Shown here one piece after another: positions 1-6,978 of a stretch of 12,555 bases of DNA. A program made the translations under genes and the position numbers. Under the pieces are notes generated by a model that saw only the letters and a list, made by a program, of their open reading frames with translations, was not told where the DNA came from and did no database searches. Positions within the stretch are counted from its first letter, which is position 1, and every line of letters begins with the position of its first letter. Where the stretch lies: contig CANJJY010000089.1 in assembly GCA_947474445.1 (NCBI GenBank), positions 1 to 12,555 on the forward strand. The letters are read 5' to 3'. The DNA comes from Oligoflexaceae bacterium (GTDB lineage: Bacteria > Bdellovibrionota_B > Oligoflexia > Oligoflexales > Oligoflexaceae).

Positions 1-720
1 CAAGCTTCGGCGGTGATCGGTGATCGCGCCACTGATATGGAGCTGGCGCAGAATATGGGGCTCAGAGGCCTCCGGGTCGCTCCTGAAACCGTCGGCGAAG
101 ACCTGCTTGGATGGCCCGACATTGCCGACCTTCTGCTCCGGAGCGATAGGAAAGCGAAAGTCGCGCGCGTCAGCAAGGAAACGGCGATCGAAATCGCGGT
201 CAACCTCGACAAATCACAACCGGTCTCAGTCGCGACAGGCATAGGCTTTTTGGATCACATGATCGAACAAATCGCCAAACATGCTGGATTCTCTCTGACG
301 ATTACCTGTCAGGGCGATCACCATATCGACGATCATCACAGCGTCGAGGATATTGGCCTCGTCTTGGGTCAAGCCTTGAAACAAGCGCTCGGTGATAAGC
401 GCGGGATTCACCGTTACGGCTTCGCCGTGCCGATGGACGAGGCGGAAGCGCGGGTTCTGATTGACCTCGGCGGTCGCCCCTTCGCAGTCTTTGAGGCGAG
501 CTTCAGTCGCCAGAAGGTCGGTACCCTTTCAACCGAAATGGTCCCCCATTTTTTCCGCTCCCTCGCCGAAACTCTGGGAGCCAACATCCATATCCAAGCC
601 AAGGGAAGCAACGATCATCATATCGTCGAAGGAATCTTCAAGGCTTTCGCGCGCGCCCTTCGGCAGGCGATCAAGCTGCAAAACGATTTCGAGCTGCCCT
701 CGACGAAAGGAATACTATGA
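1..720 (+). CDS. hisB: Bifunctional histidinol-phosphatase / imidazoleglycerol-phosphate dehydratase (HisB), 5' partial
   Basis: The gene is open from base 1 (codons CAA GCT TCG GCG GTG), so the start lies upstream of the window; the GTG at 13 is internal. The first ~40 residues are the end of the HAD-type histidinol-phosphate phosphatase domain, including VIGDRATDMELAQNMG, the DRxxD motif that holds catalytic Mg. A linker follows, then a complete IGP dehydratase domain with its duplicated metal-binding motifs: FLDHMIEQIAKHAGF, DDHHSVEDIGLVLGQAL, STEMVPHFFRSL and DHHIVEGIFKAFARALRQA. It catalyses IGP dehydration and, through the N-terminal domain, histidinol-phosphate hydrolysis in cytoplasmic histidine synthesis. 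The fused form is the type known from enteric bacteria; many other bacteria have only the dehydratase. The stop overlaps the hisH start (ATGA), indicating translational coupling. Confidence 0.97.
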   Translation, partial: QASAVIGDRATDMELAQNMGLRGLRVAPETVGEDLLGWPDIADLLLRSDRKAKVARVSKETAIEIAVNLDKSQPVSVATGIGFLDHMIEQIAKHAGFSLTITCQGDHHIDDHHSVEDIGLVLGQALKQALGDKRGIHRYGFAVPMDEAEARVLIDLGGRPFAVFEASFSRQKVGTLSTEMVPHFFRSLAETLGANIHIQAKGSNDHHIVEGIFKAFARALRQAIKLQNDFELPSTKGIL

Positions 721-1304
721 TCGCCGTCATCGACACCGCGGTCGCCAATCTGAACTCGGTGATCTATGCGATCCAGAGAACAGAGACCCCTTTCTGCGCC
801 ACGACCGATCCCGAAGTCATCCGTCAGGCTTCGCATGTGATCCTCCCCGGCGTCGGACATGCCCAAGCTTCGATGCGTCGCCTTCATGAACTGGGCCTAG
901 TCCCCGTGATTCGCGCGCTCACGCAGCCGGTACTCGGCATCTGTCTCGGCATGCAGATTCTTTACGATTCATCGGAAGAGGGCGACACGCCCGGCCTCGG
1001 CATCTTGCCCGGGCGCGTGGCAAAGATCAGCGCAGCGGGACTTCCCCTCCCCCACATGGGTTGGAATACTCTGCGTCTGGACGATCCGAGTTCGCCCCTG
1101 CTCCGCGGGATTTTTCTCGATGATCGCGTCTACTTCGTGCATTCCTTTCGCGCACCGATGAACGCAGCAGTCATGGCGTCGAGCTTTTACGGTGAAGAGA
1201 TTCCGGCCATCGTCGGGCGAGACAATTTTTTTGGAACGCAATTTCACCCCGAACGATCTGGCCCTGTTGGGCTGTCTATCTTAAGGAATTTTTGTGCCCT
1301 ATGA
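717..1304 (+). CDS. hisH: Imidazole glycerol phosphate synthase, glutaminase subunit HisH
   Basis: This 195-residue class I glutamine amidotransferase releases ammonia from glutamine and channels it to HisF. The nucleophile Cys76 sits in GICLGMQ, the oxyanion-strand motif LPGVGHA is at residues 43-49, and His177 and Glu179 of the triad are in FHPERS. The length is typical of the family. The ATG at 717 overlaps the hisB stop by ATGA, and AAAGGA about 8 bases upstream, inside hisB, serves as ribosome binding site. The 3' end overlaps hisA the same way. HisH and HisF are separated by hisA, as in the enteric order. No unusual residue is seen at the active site. Confidence 0.97.
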   Translation: MIAVIDTAVANLNSVIYAIQRTETPFCATTDPEVIRQASHVILPGVGHAQASMRRLHELGLVPVIRALTQPVLGICLGMQILYDSSEEGDTPGLGILPGRVAKISAAGLPLPHMGWNTLRLDDPSSPLLRGIFLDDRVYFVHSFRAPMNAAVMASSFYGEEIPAIVGRDNFFGTQFHPERSGPVGLSILRNFCAL

Positions 1305-2035
1305 AAATATATCCCGCTATTGATTTGATCGGAGGCCAGGTCGTTCGCCTGTCACAGGGACGTTTCGATCAAAAGACGACCTACGGCTCGGACCCGCTGG
1401 CTGTCGCACGCGCCTTTGCAGAGAGCGGCGCGACCTACCTGCACATTGTCGATCTCGACGGAGCGCGCGAAGCAGCGCCGCAGCAGCTGCCCCTTTTAGA
1501 AAAACTGGCGCAAGAGAGCGGCCTTCGCATGCAGGCCGGTGGCGGCGTGCGCAAAGCCGAACACATTGAAGCTCTCCTGCAGGCCGGCGTTGAGCGCGTG
1601 GTGATAGGGAGTTTAGCGATTCACGATCAGGCCTTGACCCAACGCTTCTTTGAACAGTTCAGCGGCGATCGCCTCACGCTCGGCCTCGATGTACAGCTCG
1701 ATGCAGAAGGAGTGGCCCGAGTGGCAACCCATGGCTGGCAGGAACTGTCGCCTCTGACCGCGGAAGAGGTTTTGAAGCGCTACCTCGCCTCGGGCCTCCA
1801 GCAGGTGCTCTGCACAGACATCAGCAAAGATGGAATGCTGAAAGGTCCGAACTTTGACCTTTACAGTCAATTGCAAAAGCAATTTCCGAGCCTCACCTTC
1901 CTCGCCTCGGGCGGCGTCCGGGGAGTGAGCGATATCAGCCAACTGAAGGCGGCTGGCATCGGCGGCGCGATCATCGGCAAAGCTCTCTATGAGGGCGGCG
2001 TGCGTCTCGAAGATGTCTTGGCCAGCGCGCGTTGA
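1301..2035 (+). CDS. hisA: ProFAR isomerase HisA, (beta/alpha)8 barrel
   Basis: HisA isomerises ProFAR to PRFAR, the substrate of HisH-HisF. The 244-residue protein begins MKIYPAIDLIGGQVVRL, placing the catalytic base Asp at residue 8. The second catalytic Asp is residue 130 (GLD). Phosphate-binding elements appear twice, as expected for this half-barrel duplication: AGGGVR near 79-84 and ASGGVR near 202-207. The CTDISKDG motif lies at 171-178. I chose the ATG at 1301 because it overlaps the hisH stop (ATGA) and has AAGGAA at 1283-1288. An in-frame TTG at 1292 would add three residues but lacks family support. Confidence 0.96.
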   Translation: MKIYPAIDLIGGQVVRLSQGRFDQKTTYGSDPLAVARAFAESGATYLHIVDLDGAREAAPQQLPLLEKLAQESGLRMQAGGGVRKAEHIEALLQAGVERVVIGSLAIHDQALTQRFFEQFSGDRLTLGLDVQLDAEGVARVATHGWQELSPLTAEEVLKRYLASGLQQVLCTDISKDGMLKGPNFDLYSQLQKQFPSLTFLASGGVRGVSDISQLKAAGIGGAIIGKALYEGGVRLEDVLASAR

Positions 2036-2075
2036 ACGCGTCTCAACGTCAACTGCTTTCTCAGGAGGATCGGTC

Positions 2076-2843
2076 ATGCTCGCAAAACGTATCATACCTT
2101 GTCTCGATGTCAGAGACGGGCGCGTCGTCAAAGGAGTCAAGTTCCGCGATCACGTCGATCTCGGAGGTATTCTCGAGTTAGCGCAGCGCTATCGCGATGC
2201 GGGTGCCGATGAACTAGTCTTCTACGACATCACCGCGAGCGCCGAGAAACGCACGGTCGACACCAGCTGGATTGAAGCGACCGCTCAGGTGCTCGATATT
2301 CCCTTTTGCGTCGCTGGCGGTATTCGATCCGTCGATGATGCAAGACGCATCCTACACGCGGGGGCTGACAAGGTTTCGATCAATTCACCGGCGATTGAAC
2401 ATCCTGACTTGATCGATCAGCTCGCCGCTGAGTTTGGCATTCAGTGTGTGGTGATCGGCATCGACACGCTCGTCCATGACGGCGACTATTACATCTGGAA
2501 ATATACCGGTAGCGAGAGCACGGCCCAAAATGCGGGCCGCCGCACACTCGATTGGGTGCGCGAGGTGCAAGATCGCGGCGCCGGAGAAATCGTGCTCAAC
2601 TGCATGGCCGCCGATGGCACCAAGCAGGGATATGACATCGAGCAACTGAACGCCGTGCGCGCGATCTGTCGGGTGCCCCTCGTCGCTTCGGGCGGAGCGG
2701 GGAAGATGGAAGACTTTTACACAGCCTTCTCTACAGCGCGGGTCGATGCTGCCTTAGCCGCAGGCATTTTCCATCGCGGGGAAGTTCAAATTTCCGATCT
2801 CAAACACTACCTCGACAGCAAGGGGGTCATCGTACGCCTATGA
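2076..2843 (+). CDS. hisF: Imidazole glycerol phosphate synthase, cyclase subunit HisF
   Basis: HisF combines PRFAR with ammonia from HisH to give IGP and AICAR. The 255-residue barrel starts MLAKRIIPCLDVRDGRVVKG. The catalytic aspartates fall at the canonical positions Asp11 (CLD) and Asp130 (GID). AGGIRS (80-85) and ASGGAGKMEDF are the phosphate-binding loops. The ATG at 2076 is preceded by a strong AGGAGG at 2063-2068; the frame is open further upstream, but that extension has no homology. The 40-base gap after hisA is the only non-overlapping junction in this operon part, and the strong ribosome binding site probably compensates for lost coupling. The stop overlaps hisIE by ATGA. Confidence 0.97.
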   Translation: MLAKRIIPCLDVRDGRVVKGVKFRDHVDLGGILELAQRYRDAGADELVFYDITASAEKRTVDTSWIEATAQVLDIPFCVAGGIRSVDDARRILHAGADKVSINSPAIEHPDLIDQLAAEFGIQCVVIGIDTLVHDGDYYIWKYTGSESTAQNAGRRTLDWVREVQDRGAGEIVLNCMAADGTKQGYDIEQLNAVRAICRVPLVASGGAGKMEDFYTAFSTARVDAALAAGIFHRGEVQISDLKHYLDSKGVIVRL

Positions 2844-3454
2844 TAGACACGACGCGCATCGACTGGAGCAAAGACCCTGCGGGTTTGATTCCAGCCATCG
2901 TTCAAGACCCTACAGACGGCAGTGTCCTCATGCTCGGCTATATGAACCAAGAAGCCTTGGAGATCACGCAGGCGAAAGGTCTCGTGACCTTTTACAGTCG
3001 CAGCCGCCAGAAGATTTGGACCAAAGGTGAGACCTCGGGCCATACTCTGCTCTTAAAGAGCCTGCGATTAGACTGCGATGGCGATACGCTCCTGATCGAA
3101 GCTAAGCCGCAGGGTCCTACCTGTCATACGGGAACGGAAACCTGCTGGGGAGAGCGAAGCTCTAGCTCTAACTTGCAGTTTCTCAATGAACTCGATGACA
3201 CCATCGATCAGCGCTCGATCAAACGTCCCGCCGGATCCTATACCACGCAGCTCTTTGAGGGCGGCTTGAAGAAAATGGCTCAAAAAGTGGGCGAAGAAGG
3301 CGTTGAAGTCGCGATCGCCGCCCTTGTCGAAAACGATGAGGCCTTGCTCGGCGAAGCCGCGGATTTGGTGTTTCATTTGATGGTTCTCCTCCGCGCGAGA
3401 AACCTCCATCTGGCAGACGTCACGCGCATCTTGGAGCAAAGACATCGCCGCTGA
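2840..3454 (+). CDS. hisI: Bifunctional phosphoribosyl-AMP cyclohydrolase / phosphoribosyl-ATP pyrophosphatase (HisIE)
   Basis: This 204-residue fusion carries out steps 2 and 3 of histidine synthesis. The N-terminal cyclohydrolase (about 1-110) shows MLGYMNQEAL, FYSRSRQKIWTKGETSGH, the metal site DCDGD (Cys79; Asp78, 80, 82) and Cys95 and Cys102 in CHTGTETCW. The C-terminal pyrophosphohydrolase (about 115-204) has GSYTTQLFEGG, KKMAQKVGEEGVEV and GEAADLVFHL, an all-alpha MazG-like fold. It starts at an ATG that overlaps the hisF stop. The C-terminus ends at a normal family position (ILEQRHRR), so the enzyme is complete. No terminator follows; the stop TGA is directly followed, in the same frame, by a histidine kinase remnant. 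Confidence 0.97.
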   Translation: MIDTTRIDWSKDPAGLIPAIVQDPTDGSVLMLGYMNQEALEITQAKGLVTFYSRSRQKIWTKGETSGHTLLLKSLRLDCDGDTLLIEAKPQGPTCHTGTETCWGERSSSSNLQFLNELDDTIDQRSIKRPAGSYTTQLFEGGLKKMAQKVGEEGVEVAIAALVENDEALLGEAADLVFHLMVLLRARNLHLADVTRILEQRHRR

Positions 3455-4504
3455 TACCAGAAGTCGAGCCTGGCCGATCGCATTGAATTCGCCGATGTCA
3501 TCAGCCGCAACGGGCGGCATCTTTCGACTTTGATCAACGACATCCTGGACATGTCTAAGGTCGAAGTCCGAAAGCTCGAGATTGAAGAAATCCCGCTGTC
3601 GCTCAGCAGCGTCCTCATGGAAGTCGTGCGCTTGCTGCGGTCGAGCGCAGAACAAAAAGGGCTTGCTCTCCACGTCGCGCCCTTGCCTAGCTCTGTGCCG
3701 GATCGCATCTGCTCGGATCCGACCAGAATCTATCAGGTCCTGTCGAATCTGCTGGTGAATGCCATCAAATTCACCCATCGCGGGAAGATCGAGATTGCCC
3801 TGTCCTCGCGCTGTGTGGGTCAAGATTGCTTTATAGATATGCGGGTGAAGGACACAGGGATCGGTATCTCCCAGGAAAATCTCCAGAGGTTGTTCGCACC
3901 CTTTTCCCAGGCGGATAACTCTCTGTCACGCCGGTTCGGAGGCACAGGCCTCGGCCTTGCGCTTTCCCGGAGCCTCTGTGATCTAATGGGCGGTGATCTA
4001 GTGCTCGAGTCGACCGAAGAAGGAGCTGGCAGTACCTTTCTCGCCACGATTAAGGCCAATCTTCAAAGTCTGCGTGAGCCACGCGACCATGGAAGCCAAG
4101 GATCGAAATCCCTGCAGAGCGAAGAAGAAAAATACCTGTTCGGCATACGGGTGCTGCTCGCCGAAGATTCGCCGGACAATCAGGTTTTGATCAAGCGCTT
4201 CCTCACGGCCGAAGGAGCTTTGGTTGAAATCGCGCGTAATGGACTCGAAGCCTTCGATATGGCGCTTAAACAGGATTTTCACATCGTCCTGATGGACATC
4301 CAGATGCCCGTCCTCGACGGGTACAGCGCCACGCAGAGGTTACGAAGAGTCGGTTATGACAAACCCATCATAGCTTTGACGGCTCACGCTCTCAAAGAAG
4401 AGCAGGAGCGCTCGCTGGGAGCAGGCTGCAACGAGCACCTCACCAAACCGATTAATCGCCAGCTTTTGATTTCGGTCATTGGCAAGTTTGTTTTTCAGCG
4501 TTAG
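3455..4504 (+). pseudogene. 5'-truncated hybrid histidine kinase (HisKA helix 2, HATPase, receiver), no H-box
   Basis: Starting at the first codon after the hisIE stop, the frame reads as the second DHp helix of a HisKA domain (RIEFADVISRNGRHLSTL, then INDILDMSKVE). The upstream helix with the phospho-accepting His, and any sensor, is absent. After it come a complete HATPase_c domain (N box QVLSNLLVNAIKF, G1 DTGIGI, F box FAPFSQAD, G2 GGTGLGL) and a complete receiver domain (acidic pair in LLAEDSPDN, phospho-acceptor Asp at 4295-4297 in LMDIQMP, Thr in ALTAHA, Lys in LTKPI). The only common start codons near the break are TTG 3530 and ATG 3551, neither with a clear ribosome binding site. I read it as a remnant joined to the his operon by deletion or insertion. 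The long intact frame means that expression as a receiver/ATPase protein is still possible. Confidence 0.8.
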
Positions 4505-4523
4505 CCGCCATCGCTGGTGGCGG
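4505..4523. other. Small GC-rich stem-loop directly after the kinase remnant
   Basis: CCGCCA at 4505-4510 pairs with TGGCGG at 4518-4523 around a 7-base loop, starting at the base after the stop codon. No T-run follows, so it is not a convincing intrinsic terminator on either strand. It could still be an mRNA 3'-end or pausing hairpin. Confidence 0.35.
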
Positions 4524-4559
4524 ATCTGATTCCCTCGCCCCTCACTTCTGCTAAGATAA

Positions 4560-4683
4560 TAGAGCCTGCCTCAAAAAGGGGATATCAAGGCGCGCGAAAG
4601 AAAAAAACCGGAGTTTACATTTGGTAAATGAGGATTTTTTTCTGACAAGCAACGAAGAGATCGCCTTTTTGAGACAGGCTCTA
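4560..4683. repeat. Palindromic structured repeat, copy 1
   Basis: The outer arms at 4560-4579 and 4664-4683 are inverted repeats of 20 bases with one mismatch (TAGAGCCTGCCTCAAAAAGG against its partner). Inside, AGAAAAAAA at 4599-4607 pairs perfectly with 4635-4643, and TTTAC at 4614-4618 pairs with GTAAA at 4624-4628 around a 5-base loop. Unpaired or partly paired stretches between the stems (CAAGGCGCG at 4586-4594, CGGAGTT at 4609-4615, GACAAGCAACGAAG at 4644-4657) are shared exactly with copy 2. The stems differ from copy 2. No coding frame of note lies inside. The shape suggests a folded RNA or a single-strand-recognised mobile repeat; I do not recognise a named family. Confidence 0.75.
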
Positions 4684-4811
4684 GTCCTACTTCGTTAAGT
4701 CGGGGAGAACAAGGCGCGAAGGCTCTAAAAAAGCGGAGTTGACTCCTGGTCAATGAGCATTTTTTAGAGACAAGCAACGAAGTTATCGTCGACTTAACGA
4801 AGGAGGACTAG
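4681..4811. repeat. Palindromic structured repeat, copy 2
   Basis: The outer arms at 4681-4702 and 4790-4811 are inverted repeats of 22 bases with one mismatch, starting CTAGTCCT. Their sequence is unrelated to the arms of copy 1. The middle stem pairs CTCTAAAAAA (4723-4732) with 4760-4769, and the top stem pairs TTGAC (4739-4743) with GTCAA (4749-4753) around a 5-base loop. The intervening motifs CAAGGCGCG (4710-4718), CGGAGTT (4734-4740) and GACAAGCAACGAAG (4769-4782) match copy 1. It shares the bases CTA with the end of copy 1, so the two stand head to tail with no spacer. The right arm ends 43 bases before the acyltransferase start, so the element would lie in or before that gene's leader. 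Confidence 0.75.
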
Positions 4812-4854
4812 TATCCCTCGCTCACGGCCGAGATAGGTAGGGAAGGAAAACGCT

Positions 4855-5466
4855 TTGCTTGCAAAAGTCTTCAGTATCGTCGCTGGCATTTTTTTGAAAG
4901 CATCTGGCTGGAAAATTGAAGGAGAGCTCCCCTCTCTCCCCAAATACATCGTGATCACGGCGCCCCACACTTCGAACTGGGATTTCTTCCTTTTTCTCGC
5001 GCTGGGGCTCCACTGGCGCATGATGGGGAAGACGCATTGGTTCGCCAAACATACGATCTTCGTGGGCTGGATCGGGCGCCTATTGCGGAGCATGGGAGGC
5101 ATTCCTGTCGACCGCGCCCACCCCCATCGTCTCGTCGAGCACACGATCGCTGCTATGGCTCAAAAACAGGACATGATTCTCGTCCTCGCCCCCGAAGGGA
5201 CCCGCCATTGGACCGATCACTGGAAGCGGGGCTTTTATCTCATCGCAACGAAGACCGAATTGCCCCTGGCTCTCGCCTTTATCAACTATGCTGACAAAGT
5301 CATCGGCATAGGTCCGACGATCAGGATATCGGGCGATGCAGACAAAGACTGGCCCCTGATACGCAGCTTCTACCAACAGCATTGGGCTCGGCATCCGGCT
5401 GACTTCAGTACGATGCGATTCAAAGACTCCGCTCGCAGCGCTCGCTCCAAAGACGTCGATCACTGA
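4855..5466 (+). CDS. Small lysophospholipid (1-acylglycerol-3-phosphate-type) acyltransferase
   Basis: The 203-residue protein has the PlsC-like acyltransferase signature. The HX4D motif is H38-TSNW-D43 in APHTSNWDF, the acceptor-binding block is GGIPVDR (81-87), and APEGTR (112-117) is the glycerol-phosphate-binding motif. A hydrophobic N-terminus (about 1-17) suggests membrane association. The likely role is transfer of an acyl group to a lysophospholipid or related acceptor at the inner membrane; the acceptor cannot be read from sequence. TTG at 4855 is the only plausible start: an in-frame stop lies at 4834-4836, and GGAAGGAA (4841-4848) is well placed. The last 7 bases overlap the 3' end of the convergent amylase gene, with no terminator between. 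Confidence 0.88.
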   Translation: MLAKVFSIVAGIFLKASGWKIEGELPSLPKYIVITAPHTSNWDFFLFLALGLHWRMMGKTHWFAKHTIFVGWIGRLLRSMGGIPVDRAHPHRLVEHTIAAMAQKQDMILVLAPEGTRHWTDHWKRGFYLIATKTELPLALAFINYADKVIGIGPTIRISGDADKDWPLIRSFYQQHWARHPADFSTMRFKDSARSARSKDVDH

Positions 5467-6899
5467 CGCTTAAACGGGGCGAGATCGAGGAGCATCACCG
5501 CGGACCGCGGCGGGATCACGAGATGCAGATACTCCCCTTCGATTTGAATCGTCTCACTCGCGCCCAGCACATCCTGCAGTTCATGGCCGAGTGGAAACGG
5601 GGCCTTCACGAACTTATCGATCGCATCGCCACATTTATTGATGGCCAGAAGCCCCCGACTCCCACGCTGAATCGCAATGTGACAGACATCCGCTGATACC
5701 AGAGTCGCTGATTCTCCACTTGTTGCATTATGAAAGAACACCATACTTTGGACGTCAGGGCGTCGATGGTAGTGAGCCCAGCGGCTATCGACGAGTCCGG
5801 CCTCGCGATCGATTCCCTGGTCGGAGTAAACGTAGGGAATTCCTTCGCCGCGTCCGAGCAGGTAGGCATAGGCGAGAGCTTCATCCGAAGACTCGAGGAT
5901 CATACTTCTAAATCCTGCGTTGTTAGGAATATCGTGGTTCATGACAAAGGTGATGGAGCGATCGAGAGGCAGTTCTTTTTTGCCGTTGCGTAAGGCCGCA
6001 CTGTCGCCAAGGACTGACAGATCACCTCCGATGCCGAATGCCTTTTGAACCGTATCGCGCAAGGGAAAATCATAGTAAGCAAACTCATTAGACTCGAGAT
6101 AGGGTTTGATGTCGCGATCGTAGGCGGAAGCATCAGCGATGATTTCGCCAAAAACCAAACGGCCCTTTCTGATGTCAGGCGTAAACAAGCGGGCAAAATA
6201 CGCAGGTTCCATATGCTTGATCGCATCGATTCGAAATCCATCGGCGCCTAATCCCATCAGCTTGAGTAGATAATCCTTCTGCCTTTTGAGAACTTGATTG
6301 GAGCTCTGATTAAGATCAGGGAGTCCCTTATCGCCGCTTCCGCCGCACATACGCCCGCTACGGACTTGATCGACGCTGTTATAATCGCTGATGCAGGGAT
6401 CCTGGTGATAATCGCCGGCCGTGAACAAAGGATCTTGGGCGGCTAATTCTTTCGCGACAGCCGGGAGAGGAGAATCGGGGTTCGCCGTGTGATTCAAGAC
6501 CAGATCGACGATGATTTTGATTCCCTTGCGATGCGCCGCATCAATCATCCTTTTGAATTGCACTTCATTGCCCAAGGGCCCATCGATCACGCGGTAATCG
6601 ACCGGTTGATAGCGTCCCCACCAGGCCCGGGAATCGATAGACAGCTGCGGCGGTGAGACGTGAATCTGGGCATAGCCTTTGTCCGCGAGAAAAGGAATCT
6701 CTCGTTCGATCGCTTCGAAGGTCCAGTTAAAAAGTTGAACGATGACATCAGAGTTCTTAGTCTGATATTCGGACAGATCAAGGGGTCTTTTCTGACTCGG
6801 ATCGCCTAGCAGGTAGGAATTATCTGAGGAAGATCCTCGCGAACACGCCAGAGACAAGAGGCAAAGGCCGGACAACATCCAAATCAACTTCTGCTTCAT
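5460..6899 (-). CDS. Extracellular GH13 alpha-amylase, predicted lipoprotein
   Basis: This 479-residue alpha-glucan hydrolase has an N-terminal Lys-containing hydrophobic signal ending LLSLAC, which gives a lipid-modified Cys19 followed by Ser (outer-membrane sorting is plausible). The GH13 barrel shows QLFNWTFEAIE (55-65), QIHVSPPQ, WWGRYQPVDY (93-102), region I DLVLNH (132-137), region II GFRIDAIKH with nucleophile Asp225, region III GEI with acid/base Glu252, and region IV VMNHD ending at Asp323. All three catalytic residues are present. A short beta domain follows the barrel. ATG 6899 is chosen because GGAG lies 6 bases upstream; TTG 6911 would add four residues. It lies downstream of the GH43 gene on the same strand with a 75-base gap, so co-transcription is likely. 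The exact GH13 subfamily is not assigned. Confidence 0.93.
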   Translation of the reverse strand: MKQKLIWMLSGLCLLSLACSRGSSSDNSYLLGDPSQKRPLDLSEYQTKNSDVIVQLFNWTFEAIEREIPFLADKGYAQIHVSPPQLSIDSRAWWGRYQPVDYRVIDGPLGNEVQFKRMIDAAHRKGIKIIVDLVLNHTANPDSPLPAVAKELAAQDPLFTAGDYHQDPCISDYNSVDQVRSGRMCGGSGDKGLPDLNQSSNQVLKRQKDYLLKLMGLGADGFRIDAIKHMEPAYFARLFTPDIRKGRLVFGEIIADASAYDRDIKPYLESNEFAYYDFPLRDTVQKAFGIGGDLSVLGDSAALRNGKKELPLDRSITFVMNHDIPNNAGFRSMILESSDEALAYAYLLGRGEGIPYVYSDQGIDREAGLVDSRWAHYHRRPDVQSMVFFHNATSGESATLVSADVCHIAIQRGSRGLLAINKCGDAIDKFVKAPFPLGHELQDVLGASETIQIEGEYLHLVIPPRSAVMLLDLAPFKRQ

Positions 6900-6948
6900 G
6901 TGCCACTCCAATTCAGTTCAAGTCCTGAGAGTAGGAACAGATCAAATC

Positions 6949-6978
6949 TTAGGGCAGATCGCTCGCTCGATCTCCTAA
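6949..6978. other. Intercistronic stem-loop spanning the GH43 stop codon
   Basis: TTAGG (6949-6953) plus AGATCG (6956-6961) pair with CGATCT (6968-6973) plus CCTAA (6974-6978). The loop is CTCGCT, with a two-base bulge at 6954-6955. The 11-bp stem includes the GH43 stop codon and lies 50 bases before the amylase start. No U-run follows on the minus strand, so it fits an mRNA-stabilising or partial attenuation hairpin between two cistrons better than a full terminator. The function is inferred from position only. Confidence 0.5.

Noticed and set aside
1989..2075. Upstream extension of HisF by 29 residues.
   Set aside because: The extension overlaps hisA, has no family similarity, and the ATG at 2076 has AGGAGG and the canonical MLAKRIIPCLD start.
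3068..3823. Long minus-strand open frame opposite hisIE and the kinase remnant.
   Set aside because: It is antisense to well-supported domains on the plus strand and its translation shows no recognisable motif; a shadow of biased codon use.
4681..4811. Integron attC site, because GTTAAGT and ACTTAAC occur in the arms of repeat copy 2.
   Set aside because: In attC the RYYYAAC box comes first and GTTRRRY last; here the order is reversed, copy 1 lacks both boxes, and no cassette-like gene or integrase is present.
4560..4811. CRISPR array or ordinary MITE.
   Set aside because: There are only two copies, no regular spacers, and the termini differ between copies, unlike MITE terminal repeats; no transposase or cas gene is nearby.
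4560..4811. Pair of intrinsic terminators behind the kinase remnant.
   Set aside because: The stems are long, with conserved internal motifs and no terminal T-run after the right arms; simple termination would not conserve loop sequences.
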